A program made the translations under genes and the position numbers. Shown here one piece after another: positions 46,211 to 57,371 of a stretch of 64,000 nucleotides of DNA (its first letter is position 1; every line of letters begins with the position of its first letter). Source of the DNA: Arthrobacter sp. DWC3 (GTDB taxonomy: Bacteria > Actinomycetota > Actinomycetes > Actinomycetales > Micrococcaceae); assembly GCF_002929375.1 (NCBI RefSeq), contig NZ_PJIP01000002.1, forward strand, positions 81,470-145,469, given 5' to 3'. The notes beneath the pieces are model-generated. The model searched no databases. It was not told where the DNA came from and saw nothing but the letters and a program-made list of their open reading frames with translations.

Positions 46211-47635
46211 ATGACTTCCACGCCTGCAGCCCAGTACCGCATCGAACACGACACCATGGGCGAGGTGCGGGTCCCCGTCGGCGCCCTGTACCGTGCGCAG
46301 ACGCAGCGCGCCGTCGAGAACTTCCCGATCTCCGGCACCACCCTGGAGCGCGCGCACATCGAGGCGCTCGCCCGCATCAAGAAGGCCGCGGCCACGGCCA
46401 ACGCGGAGCTCGGCGTGCTCGACGAGGAGCGCGCGCGGGCCATCGAGGCGGCGGCCGAGGACGTCGCGTCGGGCCGGTACGACGGCGACTTCCCCGTCGA
46501 CATCTACCAGACCGGCTCCGGCACCTCCTCGAACATGAACGCCAACGAGGTCATCGCGACGCTCGCGAGCCGGGCGCTCGAGGCGTCCGGCAGCACCACG
46601 ACGGTCCACCCCAACGACCACGTCAACGCGTCGCAGTCCTCCAACGACGTTTTCCCGACCTCCGTGCACGTCGCGGCGACCTCCGCCCTCGTGAAGGACC
46701 TCATCCCGTCGCTGGCGCACCTCGCCGAGGCGCTGGAGCGCAAGGCCGAGGAGTTCGGCACCGTCGTGAAATCCGGCCGCACCCACCTCATGGACGCCAC
46801 GCCGGTGACCCTCGGCCAGGAGTTCGGCGGCTACGCGGCGCAGGTCCGCTACGGGATCGAGCGCATCGAGGCCTCCCTCCCCCGCGTGGCGGAGGTGCCC
46901 CTCGGCGGCACCGCCGTCGGAACCGGCATCAACACCCCGGCCGGCTTCTCGGCCCGCGTCATCGAGCTCCTCGCCGAGGACACGGGGCTGCCCCTCACGG
47001 AGGCGCGCGACCACTTCGAGGCCCAGGCCAACCGGGACTCCCTCGTGGAGGTCTCCGGGATGCTCCGCACCATCGCCGTCTCGCTCACCAAGATCCACAA
47101 CGACCTCCGGTGGCTCGGCTCCGGCCCCAACACGGGCCTCGGCGAGATCGCCCTGCCCGACCTGCAGCCCGGATCCTCGATCATGCCGGGCAAGGTCAAC
47201 CCCGTCATCGCCGAGGCCGTCATCATGGTCTGCGCCCAGGTGGTCGGCAACGACGCCACCGTGGCGTGGTCCGGCACCAACGGTGCGTTCGAGCTCAACG
47301 TCGGCATCCCCGTGATCGCCCGCAACGTGCTCGAGTCGATCCGCCTGCTCAGCAACTCCACGCGGGTCTCCGCCGACCGCATGATCGACGGCATCACCGC
47401 CAATGTGGAGCGCGCCCGCTTCCTCGCCGAGGCCTCCCCCTCGATCGTCACGCCGCTCAACAAGTACATCGGCTACGAGAACGCGGCGAAGATCGCGAAG
47501 AAGGCCGTCGCCGAGGGCCTCACCGTCCGCGAGGCCGTGCTCGCCCTCGGCTTCGTGGAGCGTGGTGAACTGACCGAGGAGCAGTTGGACTCCGCGCTGG
47601 ACGTGCTCTCGATGACGCGTCCCCCGCAGGCCTGA
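46211..47635 (+). CDS. fumC: class II fumarate hydratase
   Basis: Hydrates fumarate to malate in the TCA cycle; iron-independent tetramer. 474 residues: [14 protein letters not shown] at the N-terminus, [33 protein letters not shown], the [18 protein letters not shown] active-site segment, and the fumarase signature [14 protein letters not shown] 46211 begins the conserved start, 10 bp after the carbonic anhydrase stop. A hairpin with a T-run follows. Confidence 0.96.
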   Translation: MTSTPAAQYRIEHDTMGEVRVPVGALYRAQTQRAVENFPISGTTLERAHIEALARIKKAAATANAELGVLDEERARAIEAAAEDVASGRYDGDFPVDIYQTGSGTSSNMNANEVIATLASRALEASGSTTTVHPNDHVNASQSSNDVFPTSVHVAATSALVKDLIPSLAHLAEALERKAEEFGTVVKSGRTHLMDATPVTLGQEFGGYAAQVRYGIERIEASLPRVAEVPLGGTAVGTGINTPAGFSARVIELLAEDTGLPLTEARDHFEAQANRDSLVEVSGMLRTIAVSLTKIHNDLRWLGSGPNTGLGEIALPDLQPGSSIMPGKVNPVIAEAVIMVCAQVVGNDATVAWSGTNGAFELNVGIPVIARNVLESIRLLSNSTRVSADRMIDGITANVERARFLAEASPSIVTPLNKYIGYENAAKIAKKAVAEGLTVREAVLALGFVERGELTEEQLDSALDVLSMTRPPQA

Positions 47636-47656
47636 CACGTCCGACCCGGCTCGACG

Positions 47657-47690
47657 AGGGGCGTATCCGGTGTACGCCGGGTACGCCCCT
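47657..47690 (+). terminator. intrinsic terminator after fumC
   Basis: 9-bp stem AGGGGCGTA/TACGCCCCT, with a further CCGG/CCGG pairing inside the loop, followed by TTCCC. It also separates fumC from the tetR promoter. Confidence 0.7.
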
Positions 47691-47701
47691 TTCCCGTCCC
47701 G

Positions 47702-50093
<2,392 letters not shown>

Positions 50094-50112
50094 CGGCAGT
50101 CCCCCGACGACG

Positions 50113-50152
50113 CCGGCCCGGCAGCCCCTCGCACGAGGGGCTGCCGGGCCGG
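50113..50152. terminator. bidirectional terminator between exporter and NUDIX genes
   Basis: Perfect 18-bp stem (CCGGCCCGGCAGCCCCTC and its complement) with a GCAC loop, centred between convergent genes. Confidence 0.8.
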
Positions 50153-50157
50153 TGGTG

Positions 50158-50628
50158 TCAGGGGACGAAGCGCGTCACGCCGTCGAACGCCCCGGCCTGC
50201 CGGATCAGCGCGAGGTGCCGCGGCGTGAGCGGCGGCAGGGCGTCCAGCGGGAACCAGCGGACGTCGAGGGACTCGTCGTCGTTCACGCGCGCCGTGCCGC
50301 TCACCCACCGGCACCGGAAGTCGAGGGTCAGGAAGGTGCACACGTCCCCGTTGGGGAACGTGATGGGACCGTCGACGCCGGTGGCCAGCAGGTACTCCAC
50401 CTCGACCACCACGCCGGTCTCCTCCTCCACCTCCCGGCGCAGGGCGACGGCGGGCTGCTCGCCCGGGTCGACCATGCCCGTGATGATGGCCCACCGGCCG
50501 TTGTCCGCGCGCTGCCCGAGGAGCACGCGCCCGTCGCCGTCGAGGACCACGCCCCCGACGCCGGGCAGCCAGAGGGGGTCGTGGCCGATCTTCTCGCGCA
50601 GCGCGACGACGAACTCGGGGGTAGGCAC
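50158..50628 (-). CDS. NUDIX hydrolase
   Basis: 156 residues. The NUDIX box GMVDPGEQPAVALRREVEEE followed by TGV spans about residues 51-73, with the full Gx5Ex7REUxEExGU pattern. Preceded by LPGVGGVVLDGDGRVLLGQR. Hydrolyses some nucleoside diphosphate linked to X. The frame is open much further upstream, but GTG 50628 follows GAAGGGC and begins the domain. Six bases separate it from the prepilin peptidase gene, so the two may be cotranscribed. Substrate unknown. Confidence 0.92.
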   Translation of the reverse strand: MPTPEFVVALREKIGHDPLWLPGVGGVVLDGDGRVLLGQRADNGRWAIITGMVDPGEQPAVALRREVEEETGVVVEVEYLLATGVDGPITFPNGDVCTFLTLDFRCRWVSGTARVNDDESLDVRWFPLDALPPLTPRHLALIRQAGAFDGVTRFVP

Positions 50629-50633
50629 GCCCT

Positions 50634-51140
50634 TCAGGCTAGTACAGCGAGCGCCAGCGCCGCCCCGCCGATGAGGAACGGCCCGAACGCCACCGGGGTG
50701 GCGGGCGTGGCGCGGCCGGCCAGGACCAGCGCGAGGCTCCACAGCCCGCCGAGCACGACGGCGAAGAAGGGCCCCCACCACAGCGGGGCGCCTCCGGCGA
50801 AGCCCAGGTAGAGCCCCAGGAGTCCCGCGAGCTTGACGTCGCCGAAGCCGAGCCCCCGCCGGGACAGCAGGTGCAGCGCCCCGAAGCCCACCCAGAGCAC
50901 CGCCGCTCCGACGAGCATCCCGAGGATCCGGTGCCACTCGCCGGCGGCCCCCGCCGCGAGCCCGAGCAGGAGCGCGGCCCCCGGGTAGGCGGGCAGCACG
51001 ACGCGGTCCGGCAGGCGGTGCGTGCGCCAGTCCGTCACGCCGAGCCACGCCCCGACCGTCGCGAATCCCAGCAGGGCGGCCACGAGCAGGGCGAAGGCGA
51101 GGGGCTCCTGCGCCAGGTAGTCGGCGAGCACGGCGGTCAC
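50634..51140 (-). CDS. prepilin peptidase (A24 family)
   Basis: 168 residues, about five membrane helices. Both catalytic Asp of the A24 aspartic protease are present: GVTDWRTHRLPDRVVLP and LGFGDVKLAG. It lacks the N-terminal methylation domain of full PilD, like small TadV/CpaA-type enzymes. Such peptidases process type IV or Flp pilin precursors; no pilus genes are in the window, so the substrate must be encoded elsewhere. GTG start at 51140. Confidence 0.88.
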   Translation of the reverse strand: MTAVLADYLAQEPLAFALLVAALLGFATVGAWLGVTDWRTHRLPDRVVLPAYPGAALLLGLAAGAAGEWHRILGMLVGAAVLWVGFGALHLLSRRGLGFGDVKLAGLLGLYLGFAGGAPLWWGPFFAVVLGGLWSLALVLAGRATPATPVAFGPFLIGGAALALAVLA

Positions 51141-51163
51141 GCCCCCACGGTACGCCCGGGGCC

Positions 51164-51193
51164 CTGACCGGCCGGTGGGGCGCCGGTTACACT
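51164..51193 (+). promoter_or_regulatory. promoter with start-proximal -10 for the unknown gene at 51200
   Basis: CTGACC (51164-51169), 18 bases, TACACT (51188-51193), six bases, ATG 51200. Predicts a leaderless transcript. Confidence 0.5.
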
Positions 51194-51199
51194 GTGGAA

Positions 51200-51967
51200 A
51201 TGTCGGGCCAGCGCAGCACCAGTTCCGCGTCCACGCCGGAGGAGACCTTCCGCTCCCTCTGCCGCTCCTCCCCCTGGCGCTGGGAGACCCTGCGCTTCAC
51301 CATCGCCTGGCGGGCACCCTCCGCCGAGGGCGTCGACACCGCCCCGCCGCTCAAGGCCTGGCTGCGCCGGCCCGCGGCGCTGCGCGTCGAGGCCGCGGAC
51401 GGCACGCTGCTGCACTCCGCCACGGGCAACGAACAGTCCCGCGACGCGCTCTACGTCAGCGCCACCCGGAAGTCGTGGCTCGTGGCCCCCCGCCTCGTGA
51501 CCCCCGTGTACGACGGCGCCGGGCTGGTACGCCGCCGGCCCGAGGCCGCCTACGGCGAGGCCGTGTTCGGCGATCCGCGCTGGTCCTCCATGCTGGACCC
51601 CGTGGAACTGGCGGGCAATGCCCCCGTGGCCATGGTGTATCCGGGGGCCGACCGCGTGGAGGTGGAGGACGTCGCGGAGGAGTGGTTCGCGGGCCGCCCG
51701 GTCCTCGCTGCCACCGTCACCCCGAACGCCTCCTACGAGCCCGCCGCGCCCGGCCGCCCCCTCGTCGGCGAGGGCCGGACGCGCGTGCTCGTGGACGTCG
51801 GCACCGCGGTCTGCGTGTCCACCACCGCGCTCGACGGCGCCGCCCGGGGCGCCGGCCACGACCTCGCCGTCCTCGGCGTCGACGAGTACCTCACCGACGA
51901 CTACTTCCGCGCCGCTCCCCCGGAGCTCAGCGACGTGAGCCGGCACGTCCCCTGGATCGTGGGGTAG
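51200..51967 (+). CDS. protein of unknown function
   Basis: 255 residues, soluble, no signal peptide or membrane segment. I do not recognise the family. Visible features: a Trp-rich N-terminal part (SSPWRWETLRFTIAW), a stretch of hydrophobic beta-like segments (SWLVAPRLVTPVYDGAGLV) and an acidic C-terminus with LGVDEYLTDDYF. It is convergent with phoH (gap of four bases) and divergent from the prepilin peptidase. GTG 51194 in the same frame is an alternative start. Codon use looks like the rest of the window, so it is probably a native gene. Confidence 0.8.
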   Translation: MSGQRSTSSASTPEETFRSLCRSSPWRWETLRFTIAWRAPSAEGVDTAPPLKAWLRRPAALRVEAADGTLLHSATGNEQSRDALYVSATRKSWLVAPRLVTPVYDGAGLVRRRPEAAYGEAVFGDPRWSSMLDPVELAGNAPVAMVYPGADRVEVEDVAEEWFAGRPVLAATVTPNASYEPAAPGRPLVGEGRTRVLVDVGTAVCVSTTALDGAARGAGHDLAVLGVDEYLTDDYFRAAPPELSDVSRHVPWIVG

Positions 51968-51971
51968 CCGC

Positions 51972-53303
51972 CTAGCCCTCCGACCCCTCCAGCAGCTCGG
52001 TCACGAGGGCGGCGATCGGCGAGCGCTCCGAGCGCGTCAGCGTGACGTGGCCGAACAGCGGATGGCCCTTCAGGATCTCGACGACGGCCGCGATGCCGTC
52101 GTGCCGGCCCACCCGCAGGTTGTCGCGCTGCGCGACGTCGTGCGTGAGGACGATCTTCGAGTTCTGCCCGATCCGGCTCATCACCGTCAGCAGCACGTTC
52201 TTCTCGAGCGACTGCGCCTCGTCGACGATCACGAACGAGTCGTGCAGGCTGCGACCGCGGATGTGGGTGAGCGGCAGCACCTCGAGCATGCCGCGGTCCA
52301 GCACCTCCTCCACGACCTCGGGCGAGACGATCGCGCCGAGGGTGTCGAACACGGCCTGCGCCCACGGGTTCATCTTGTCGTTCTCGCTGCCGGGCAGGTA
52401 CCCGAGCTCCTGCCCGCCCACCGCGTAGAGGGGCCGGAACACGACCACCTTGCGGTGCTCGCGCCGCTCGAGGACCGCCTCGAGGCCGGCACAGAGCGCG
52501 AGGGCCGACTTGCCCGTCCCGGCGCGCCCGCCCAGGGAGACGATGCCCACCTCGGGGTCCAGCAGGAGGTCGATCGCGAGGCGCTGCTCCGCCGACCGGC
52601 CGTGCAGGCCGAAGACGTCACGGTCGCCGCGGACCAACCGGATGTGCTTGTCCGCCCCCACACGCCCGAGGGCCGAGCCGCGCGGCGAGAGCACGATCAC
52701 GCCCGTGTTCACCGGCTGCTCTGCGCCGCCCGGCGTCAGGACGGCCTCGTGGTCGTACAGGGCGTTGACCTCCTCGACCGTGGCGTCGAGCTCGGCCACG
52801 CCCGTCCAGCCGGAGTCCTTCACGAACTCGTTGCGGTACTCGTCGGCCTGCAGTCCCATCGCGGACGCCTTCACGCGCATCGGCAGGTCCTTGGACACCA
52901 CGGTGACGTCGCGCCCGGCGACGGCGAGGTTCTTGGCCACGGCGAGCACCCGGGAGTCGTTGTCGCCGCTGCGGAAGCCGACCGGCAGCACCTCGGGCGA
53001 GACGTGATTCAGTTCCACGCGCAGCGTGCCGCCCTCGTCCCCGAGCGGGACGTCGGTGTCGAGCCCGCCGTTCGCCACCCGCAGGTCGTCCAGCAGCCTC
53101 AGGGCCTTCCGCGCGAAGTACCCGAGCTCCGGGTCGTGGCGCTTACCCTCGAGCTCGGAGATGACGACGATCGGGAGGATCACCTCGTGTTCCGCGAACC
53201 GCAGGATGGCGCGGGGATCGGACAGGAGCACCGAGGTGTCGATGACGTAGCTGCGCCGCGGATCGACCGCGTCGCCGTGCCCCGGGGTGTTGGTTGTAGC
53301 CAC
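51972..53303 (-). CDS. PhoH-like protein with N-terminal PIN domain (PhoH2)
   Basis: 443 residues. The N-terminal PIN ribonuclease domain has conserved acidic residues in [33 protein letters not shown] and [13 protein letters not shown]. The C-terminal PhoH ATPase has Walker [17 protein letters not shown] and Walker [17 protein letters not shown]. PhoH2 proteins unwind and cleave RNA; in mycobacteria they behave like toxin-antitoxin elements. GTG 53303 follows GGAG at good spacing. No small antitoxin frame could be supported in the 240-bp gap upstream. Confidence 0.9.
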   Translation of the reverse strand: MATTNTPGHGDAVDPRRSYVIDTSVLLSDPRAILRFAEHEVILPIVVISELEGKRHDPELGYFARKALRLLDDLRVANGGLDTDVPLGDEGGTLRVELNHVSPEVLPVGFRSGDNDSRVLAVAKNLAVAGRDVTVVSKDLPMRVKASAMGLQADEYRNEFVKDSGWTGVAELDATVEEVNALYDHEAVLTPGGAEQPVNTGVIVLSPRGSALGRVGADKHIRLVRGDRDVFGLHGRSAEQRLAIDLLLDPEVGIVSLGGRAGTGKSALALCAGLEAVLERREHRKVVVFRPLYAVGGQELGYLPGSENDKMNPWAQAVFDTLGAIVSPEVVEEVLDRGMLEVLPLTHIRGRSLHDSFVIVDEAQSLEKNVLLTVMSRIGQNSKIVLTHDVAQRDNLRVGRHDGIAAVVEILKGHPLFGHVTLTRSERSPIAALVTELLEGSEG

Positions 53304-53545
53304 ATGGACTCCGCTCCGGGGTGAGCACACCCCGAATTCGTAGGGGTGGGGTGGGCGTTCCGGCCAGGAGGCCGGACGGCCTCCCCGACTCGTACGAGAT
53401 GCCTGGCACCATCGACGTCATCAGCGGCCTTCCGTCGACGGCTCCGATGTCCGTCGATGGGTAGACCCTACGCCGTCGACCCCGGCAGCGCAGCGCCCCC
53501 TCCCGTGTCGTTCATGAAGCGCCGGTGAACATCCGGGACGGGTGG

Positions 53546-54313
53546 TCAGGACCCGAAGCGGCGCTGCCTGCGGCCGTAGTCGCGGAGGGCGCGGAGGAAG
53601 TCCACGCGGCGGAAGTCCGGCCAGAGCGCCTCGCAGAAGTAGAACTCGCTGTAGGCGCTCTGCCACATGAGGAACCCGGAGAGCCGCTGCTCGCCCGAGG
53701 TGCGGATGACGAGGTCCGGGTCCTGCTGCCCACGTGTGTAGAGGAAGGAGGAGATGTGCTGGTCCGTCAGCTCCTCGGCGAGGGTCTCGAGGGACATCCC
53801 GCGGCCGGCGGCGTCCCGCATCAGCTCCTTGACGGCGTCGACGATCTCGCGCCGCCCGCCGTACCCCACGGCCACGTTCACGTGCAGGCCGTCGATCCTC
53901 TCCGTGGACGCCGCGAGGTCCACCAGCTTCCCGGCGAGGTCGTCGGGCAGGAGGTCGAGGGCGCCGACGGGCTGCACGCGCACGCGATTGCTCTCGCCGA
54001 GGCGGTCGAGGGTGTTGGCGATGATGTCGAGGAGCTGGTCGATCTCCTCCTGGGGACGGCCCATGTTGTCCGTGGACAGCATGTAGAGGGTCACCACGTC
54101 GACGCCGAGCTCCTCGCACCAGCCGAGGAACTCGTGGATCTTGTCCGCGCCCGCCTGGTGCCCGTGGCTCGTGGGAGCGCCGGCGAGCTTCGCCCACCGC
54201 CGGTTGCCGTCCACCATGACCCCGATGTGGTGCGGGATGCGCTCGGGCGCGAGGTTCCGCTGCAGCCTGCGCTCGTAGAAGCTGTAGCCGACTCCGGGGA
54301 ACTTCAAGCTCAC
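53546..54313 (-). CDS. uppS: isoprenyl transferase (cis-prenyl, UppS-like)
   Basis: Condenses isopentenyl diphosphate in cis to make polyprenyl diphosphate carriers for wall and glycan synthesis. 255 residues: HIGVMVDGNRRWAK (catalytic Asp35), GADKIHEFLGWCEELGV, YMLSTDN, AVGYGGRREIVDA and the C-terminal DLVIRTSGEQRLSGFLMWQSAYSE split by the usual loop. GTG 54313 starts the conserved region; the longer open frame to 54424 is not supported. Actinobacteria often have two such enzymes; whether this makes decaprenyl or a shorter product is open. Confidence 0.92.
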   Translation of the reverse strand: MSLKFPGVGYSFYERRLQRNLAPERIPHHIGVMVDGNRRWAKLAGAPTSHGHQAGADKIHEFLGWCEELGVDVVTLYMLSTDNMGRPQEEIDQLLDIIANTLDRLGESNRVRVQPVGALDLLPDDLAGKLVDLAASTERIDGLHVNVAVGYGGRREIVDAVKELMRDAAGRGMSLETLAEELTDQHISSFLYTRGQQDPDLVIRTSGEQRLSGFLMWQSAYSEFYFCEALWPDFRRVDFLRALRDYGRRQRRFGS

Positions 54314-54506
54314 GCCCGGCCGCCCTCCCCTGGTTCCCGCTCCGGCTACGGGCCGGAGGCATTCTCGACACGGGACGCCTGGTCCCGGATACCTCCTCCT
54401 ACCGTACCGGCAGTTGCCCGGCAAAGGCCTGCATGCAGAGCGGGACCGTCCGCGGCGAGCATCGTCCCGGGAGCCGTCGGACGGGAGGACGGGCGGGAGC
54501 CTGGGC

Positions 54507-54512
54507 TAGAAT
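54507..54512 (+). promoter_or_regulatory. start-proximal -10 element of the hemolysin-III-like gene
   Basis: TAGAAT six bases before ATG 54519, the best -10 match among the leaderless-type promoters in the window. Confidence 0.55.
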
Positions 54513-54518
54513 TCCGGC

Positions 54519-55271
54519 ATGACCCCGCGCTATCCGGCCCCCGTCCCGGGCCCCTCGGATCCCGCGGCCGGCCGCGACAACGCGTTCGAGGACGCCGTGT
54601 CCTCGGTGGCAGGACCGCTCGCGGACGCACTGGCGGCCAAGCCGCTGTGGCGGGGGTGGATCCACGCGGTCGCGACACCCCTGGCCGTCGCCGCGGGCAT
54701 CGTCCTCGTGGCGGTGGCCCCGACGCCGGGGCTCCGGGCCGCGTCCGCCATCTACGCCCTCACGGGCGTGCTGCTGTTCGGCGTGAGCGCGGTGTACCAC
54801 CGGGGCAACTGGAGTCCGGGCGTGAAGGTGGTCCTGAAACGCCTCGACCACACCAACATCATGCTGGTCATCGCGGGCTCCTACACGCCGCTCGCCTGGG
54901 CGCTGCTGGACCGTGGGAAGGCCGAGACCCTGCTGTGGATCATCTGGGGAGGCGCCGTCGCCGGCGTGCTCTTCCGGAACCTGTGGGTGGACGCGCCGCG
55001 CTGGCTGTACGTGCCGATCTACGTGGCGCTCGGGCTCGGCTCCGTGTTCTACATGCCGGACTTCTTCGCGGCCAATGTGCCCGCCGCGCTGCTGATCTGC
55101 GTGGGCGGAGTGCTGTACATCGCCGGCGCGGTGTTCTATGGCATCAAGCGGCCCAACTTCTCACCGCGCGTGTTCGGTTTCCACGAGCTCTTCCACGCGT
55201 TCACGGTGGCGGCCTTCGCGGCGCACTTCGTCGCGATCATGCTCGCCGTCCTGCACCCGGTCGGGGTCTGA
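54519..55271 (+). CDS. hemolysin III / TrhA (PAQR) family membrane protein
   Basis: 250 residues, seven membrane helices. PAQR motifs: FGVSAVYHRGNW, RLDHTNIMLVIAGSYTPLAW, and the final GFHELFHAFTVAAFAAHF with metal-coordinating His. Bacterial members are linked to membrane energetics and fatty-acid homeostasis rather than proven haemolysis. ATG 54519 is supported by the -10 hexamer at six bases. Convergent with the small membrane gene at 55299. Confidence 0.92.
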   Translation: MTPRYPAPVPGPSDPAAGRDNAFEDAVSSVAGPLADALAAKPLWRGWIHAVATPLAVAAGIVLVAVAPTPGLRAASAIYALTGVLLFGVSAVYHRGNWSPGVKVVLKRLDHTNIMLVIAGSYTPLAWALLDRGKAETLLWIIWGGAVAGVLFRNLWVDAPRWLYVPIYVALGLGSVFYMPDFFAANVPAALLICVGGVLYIAGAVFYGIKRPNFSPRVFGFHELFHAFTVAAFAAHFVAIMLAVLHPVGV

Positions 55272-55275
55272 CCCG

Positions 55276-55294
55276 CGCCGGACGCCGACCGGCG
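55276..55294. terminator. weak candidate terminator between convergent genes
   Basis: 6-bp stem CGCCGG/CCGGCG with a 7-base loop, in the 27-bp gap after the hemolysin-III-like gene. Confidence 0.35.
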
Positions 55295-55298
55295 GGGA

Positions 55299-55655
55299 TC
55301 AGCGGTTGTCGGGGCCGTGCTTCCCGCCCGGGAGCGGGCGACCGCCGTCGCCCGCGCCGTCCCGGCCCTGCGGGAGGCCCTGCGGTCCCTGGGACCCGCC
55401 CTGGCCGTCGTCCGCTCCGGTCGGCGCGCCGCCGGCCGCGCGCTGGGCCCGCGCCTGCTCCACCTCGGCGGTGTACCGGACGCGCCGGATGCGCTTGACC
55501 ATGTCGCGGATCAGGAAGATGACGAGCACGACGACGAAGAGGGTCGCGAGGAAGCCGAGCGTCCCGGGCGTGACCGACGCCGGGTCGAGTCCCGGCTTGA
55601 GCGTCGGGTCCCCCGACGGCGTCACGGTCGCAGCCAGGCTGAGGGGAAGGAACAC
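55299..55655 (-). CDS. small single-pass membrane protein downstream of mca
   Basis: About 118 residues: short extracytoplasmic N-terminus with TPSGDPTLKPGLDPASVTPG, one membrane helix (about 37-55, LGFLATLFVVVLVIFLI), then the basic DMVKRIRRVRYTAEVEQ and a Gly/Gln/Pro-rich tail. No known domain. A gene of this shape follows mca in other Arthrobacter-type genomes, as I recall, so it is likely real. GTG 55655 is the best start but has no clear ribosome-binding site. Confidence 0.7.
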   Translation of the reverse strand: MFLPLSLAATVTPSGDPTLKPGLDPASVTPGTLGFLATLFVVVLVIFLIRDMVKRIRRVRYTAEVEQARAQRAAGGAPTGADDGQGGSQGPQGLPQGRDGAGDGGRPLPGGKHGPDNR

Positions 55656-55738
55656 GCAGGCACCACTTTCGAAGCTCGCGGCAGGCCGGGGTGGCCCGCC
55701 ACCGACAATTCTACGCGGGATAGAAATGCGGCGCGGAC

Positions 55739-56662
55739 CTAGCTGCCCGGCGTGATGCCCGCGAAGAAGTCGTCCTCGGGCACGGAGGATTCGACGCGCG
55801 AGGTGATGAGGGAGTAGTCCTCCCACGGCCACACCTCCTGCTGCAGCTCCACCGACACGGCGAAGAAGAACCCCTCCGGGTCCACCTGCGTGCGGTGCGC
55901 GAGCAGCGCGCGCTCGCGGTGCCCGAAGAACTCGCCGCAGGGGATCTGCGTGGTGGTGGCGTGCGCCGGGGTGGGCGGCTGGTGGCCCTCCGCGTCCGCC
56001 TCGAGCCACTGCGCGATCCGCTCGGCGTAGGGCGACTGCAGGCCGGCGTCCTCGAGGGCAACGTGCAGCGCATGGAAGCGTTCCGGGTTGAAGGCGCGGT
56101 CGTAGTAGAGCTTGGAGACGCTCCACGCCTCCCCCGTGCCCGGGTAGCGCTCCGGGTCGGCCGCCGCCTCGAACGCCTCCACCGCGACGCGGTGCGCCAT
56201 GATGTGGTCGGGGTGCGGGTAGCCGCCGTTCTCGTCGTAGCTGAGGATCACGTGCGGGCAGAACTCGCGTACGAGCTTCACGAGGGGCGCCGCCGCCCGT
56301 TCGAGGGGCTGCAGCGCGAAGCAGCCGAAGGGCAGGTCCGGGAGCGGATCGCCCTCGGGCAGGCCGGAGTCGGTGAAGCCCAGCCACCGCTGCTGCACGC
56401 CGAGTTCGGCCACGGCGCGTGCCATCTCCACGCGGCGCAGGCCCGGCAGGTCACGCCCGGCATGCGCGTCCCCGTCCATCGCCGCATTGAGGATGTCGCC
56501 GCGCTCGCCGCCCGTGCAGGTGGCCACCATGACCTCGGCACCGGCCGCGACGTAGGCGGCCATGGTGGCCGCGCCCTTGCTCGACTCGTCGTCGGGGTGG
56601 GCATGGACCGCGAGGAGGCGGAGGCCCGCACCGGACGCGCGGGGAAGATCCTGGCTTGGCAA
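55739..56662 (-). CDS. mca: mycothiol S-conjugate amidase
   Basis: Cleaves mycothiol S-conjugates to export toxic thiol adducts as mercapturates, an actinobacteria-specific detoxification step. 307 residues, LmbE-like zinc deacetylase: LAVHAHPDDESSKGAATMA (metal ligands), CTGGERGDILN, LGFTDSGLPEGDPLP, ILSYDENGGYPHPDHIMAH and the FFGHRERALLAHRTQVDP end characteristic of Mca rather than MshB. The start is probably TTG 56662, six bases after AGGAG; GTG 56665 is the alternative. Confidence 0.93.
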   Translation of the reverse strand: MPSQDLPRASGAGLRLLAVHAHPDDESSKGAATMAAYVAAGAEVMVATCTGGERGDILNAAMDGDAHAGRDLPGLRRVEMARAVAELGVQQRWLGFTDSGLPEGDPLPDLPFGCFALQPLERAAAPLVKLVREFCPHVILSYDENGGYPHPDHIMAHRVAVEAFEAAADPERYPGTGEAWSVSKLYYDRAFNPERFHALHVALEDAGLQSPYAERIAQWLEADAEGHQPPTPAHATTTQIPCGEFFGHRERALLAHRTQVDPEGFFFAVSVELQQEVWPWEDYSLITSRVESSVPEDDFFAGITPGS

Positions 56663-56721
56663 CACGTGCTCCTGGCTCTGCGGGGACGGGCGTCCGCGAG
56701 GAGGACGGCCGGCGCGGACGG

Positions 56722-56727
56722 TAAAAT
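56722..56727 (+). promoter_or_regulatory. start-proximal -10 element of the DUF4307 gene
   Basis: TAAAAT six bases before GTG 56734. Suggests a leaderless transcript. Confidence 0.55.
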
Positions 56728-56733
56728 GGGACG

Positions 56734-57165
56734 GTGAGCTCCGCCCATACGCCCTCAAGAGTAGCCAATCGCTACGGCACCCCAAAGCCGGCCAGGCGCA
56801 TGAGCCGTGCGCGGACGCTGATCCTCGCGGTGCTCCTCGCCGCCGTGGCGATGGTCGGCGTCGTGGCCCTGACCTCCGGCAGCCCCGACGTCTCGTCGAA
56901 GGACGTGGGCTTCGCCCTCGCGTCGGACGGGCGGGCGAGCGTCGACTTCGAGGTGACGAAGGACCGCTCGGCCACGGCGCAGTGCGCCGTGCAGGTGCTC
57001 AGCGAGAACTACGCCGTGGTGGGCTGGAAGGTCGTCACCATCGGGCCGAACAGCGCCGAGGACGGCGCGAACGGCGGCGGGACGACGGCGCACCGCACGG
57101 ACGTCCGCACCGATTCCCCCGGCGTCTCCGGCGGCGTCAACGCGTGCTGGATCGTCGAGGACTGA
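56734..57165 (+). CDS. DUF4307 family membrane-anchored protein
   Basis: 143 residues: N-terminal NRYGTPKPARRMSRA, one membrane helix (about 29-48), then an extracytoplasmic domain with VDFEVTKDRSATAQCAVQVLSENYAVVGWKVV split by family spacing, and a C-terminal NACWIVED; two Cys could pair. This matches DUF4307, found next to mca in actinobacteria. Function unknown. GTG 56734. Confidence 0.86.
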   Translation: MSSAHTPSRVANRYGTPKPARRMSRARTLILAVLLAAVAMVGVVALTSGSPDVSSKDVGFALASDGRASVDFEVTKDRSATAQCAVQVLSENYAVVGWKVVTIGPNSAEDGANGGGTTAHRTDVRTDSPGVSGGVNACWIVED

Positions 57166-57186
57166 GCGTCTCCCCCCGGGCCTCTC

Positions 57187-57215
57187 TTGGGTTCTGGCCC
57201 GCACCCCTCTAGACT
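57187..57215 (+). promoter_or_regulatory. sigma-A-type promoter of greA
   Basis: TTGGGT (57187-57192), exactly 17 bases, TAGACT (57210-57215). Predicted start near 57222, giving a leader of about 150 bases that contains the hairpin at 57235-57279. Confidence 0.65.
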
Positions 57216-57234
57216 GGGGACTTCAAACGTAGCG

Positions 57235-57279
57235 CCCCGCCTCACCGGCGTACCGGTCTCCCGGTCCCACGAGGCGGGG
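57235..57279 (+). terminator. terminator-like hairpin in the greA leader, candidate attenuator
   Basis: CCCCGCCTC (57235-57243) pairs with GAGGCGGGG (57271-57279), with an inner CCGG-based pairing in the loop. It is followed directly by TGTTTGCTT. It lies between the greA promoter and its start codon, where a terminator would stop most transcripts early. Confidence 0.5.
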
Positions 57280-57371
57280 TGTTTGCTTGCCCCGGACGAT
57301 GGCTCCACGACCGTCCGTCCGACCAGAAGCCCCTCCGTCCGCGGAGGCGGCCGAACCGAAGGAGTAATCCC

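Noticed and set aside
51137-51946. A 269-residue minus-strand frame opposite the unknown protein
   Set aside because: Gly/Arg/Ala-rich without motifs. The plus-strand frame has a promoter and start at the right place and more protein-like composition.
53304-53545. Small antitoxin gene upstream of the PIN-PhoH gene
   Set aside because: Mycobacterial phoH2 can have an upstream partner, but the short frames here have no ribosome-binding site and no plausible antitoxin composition.
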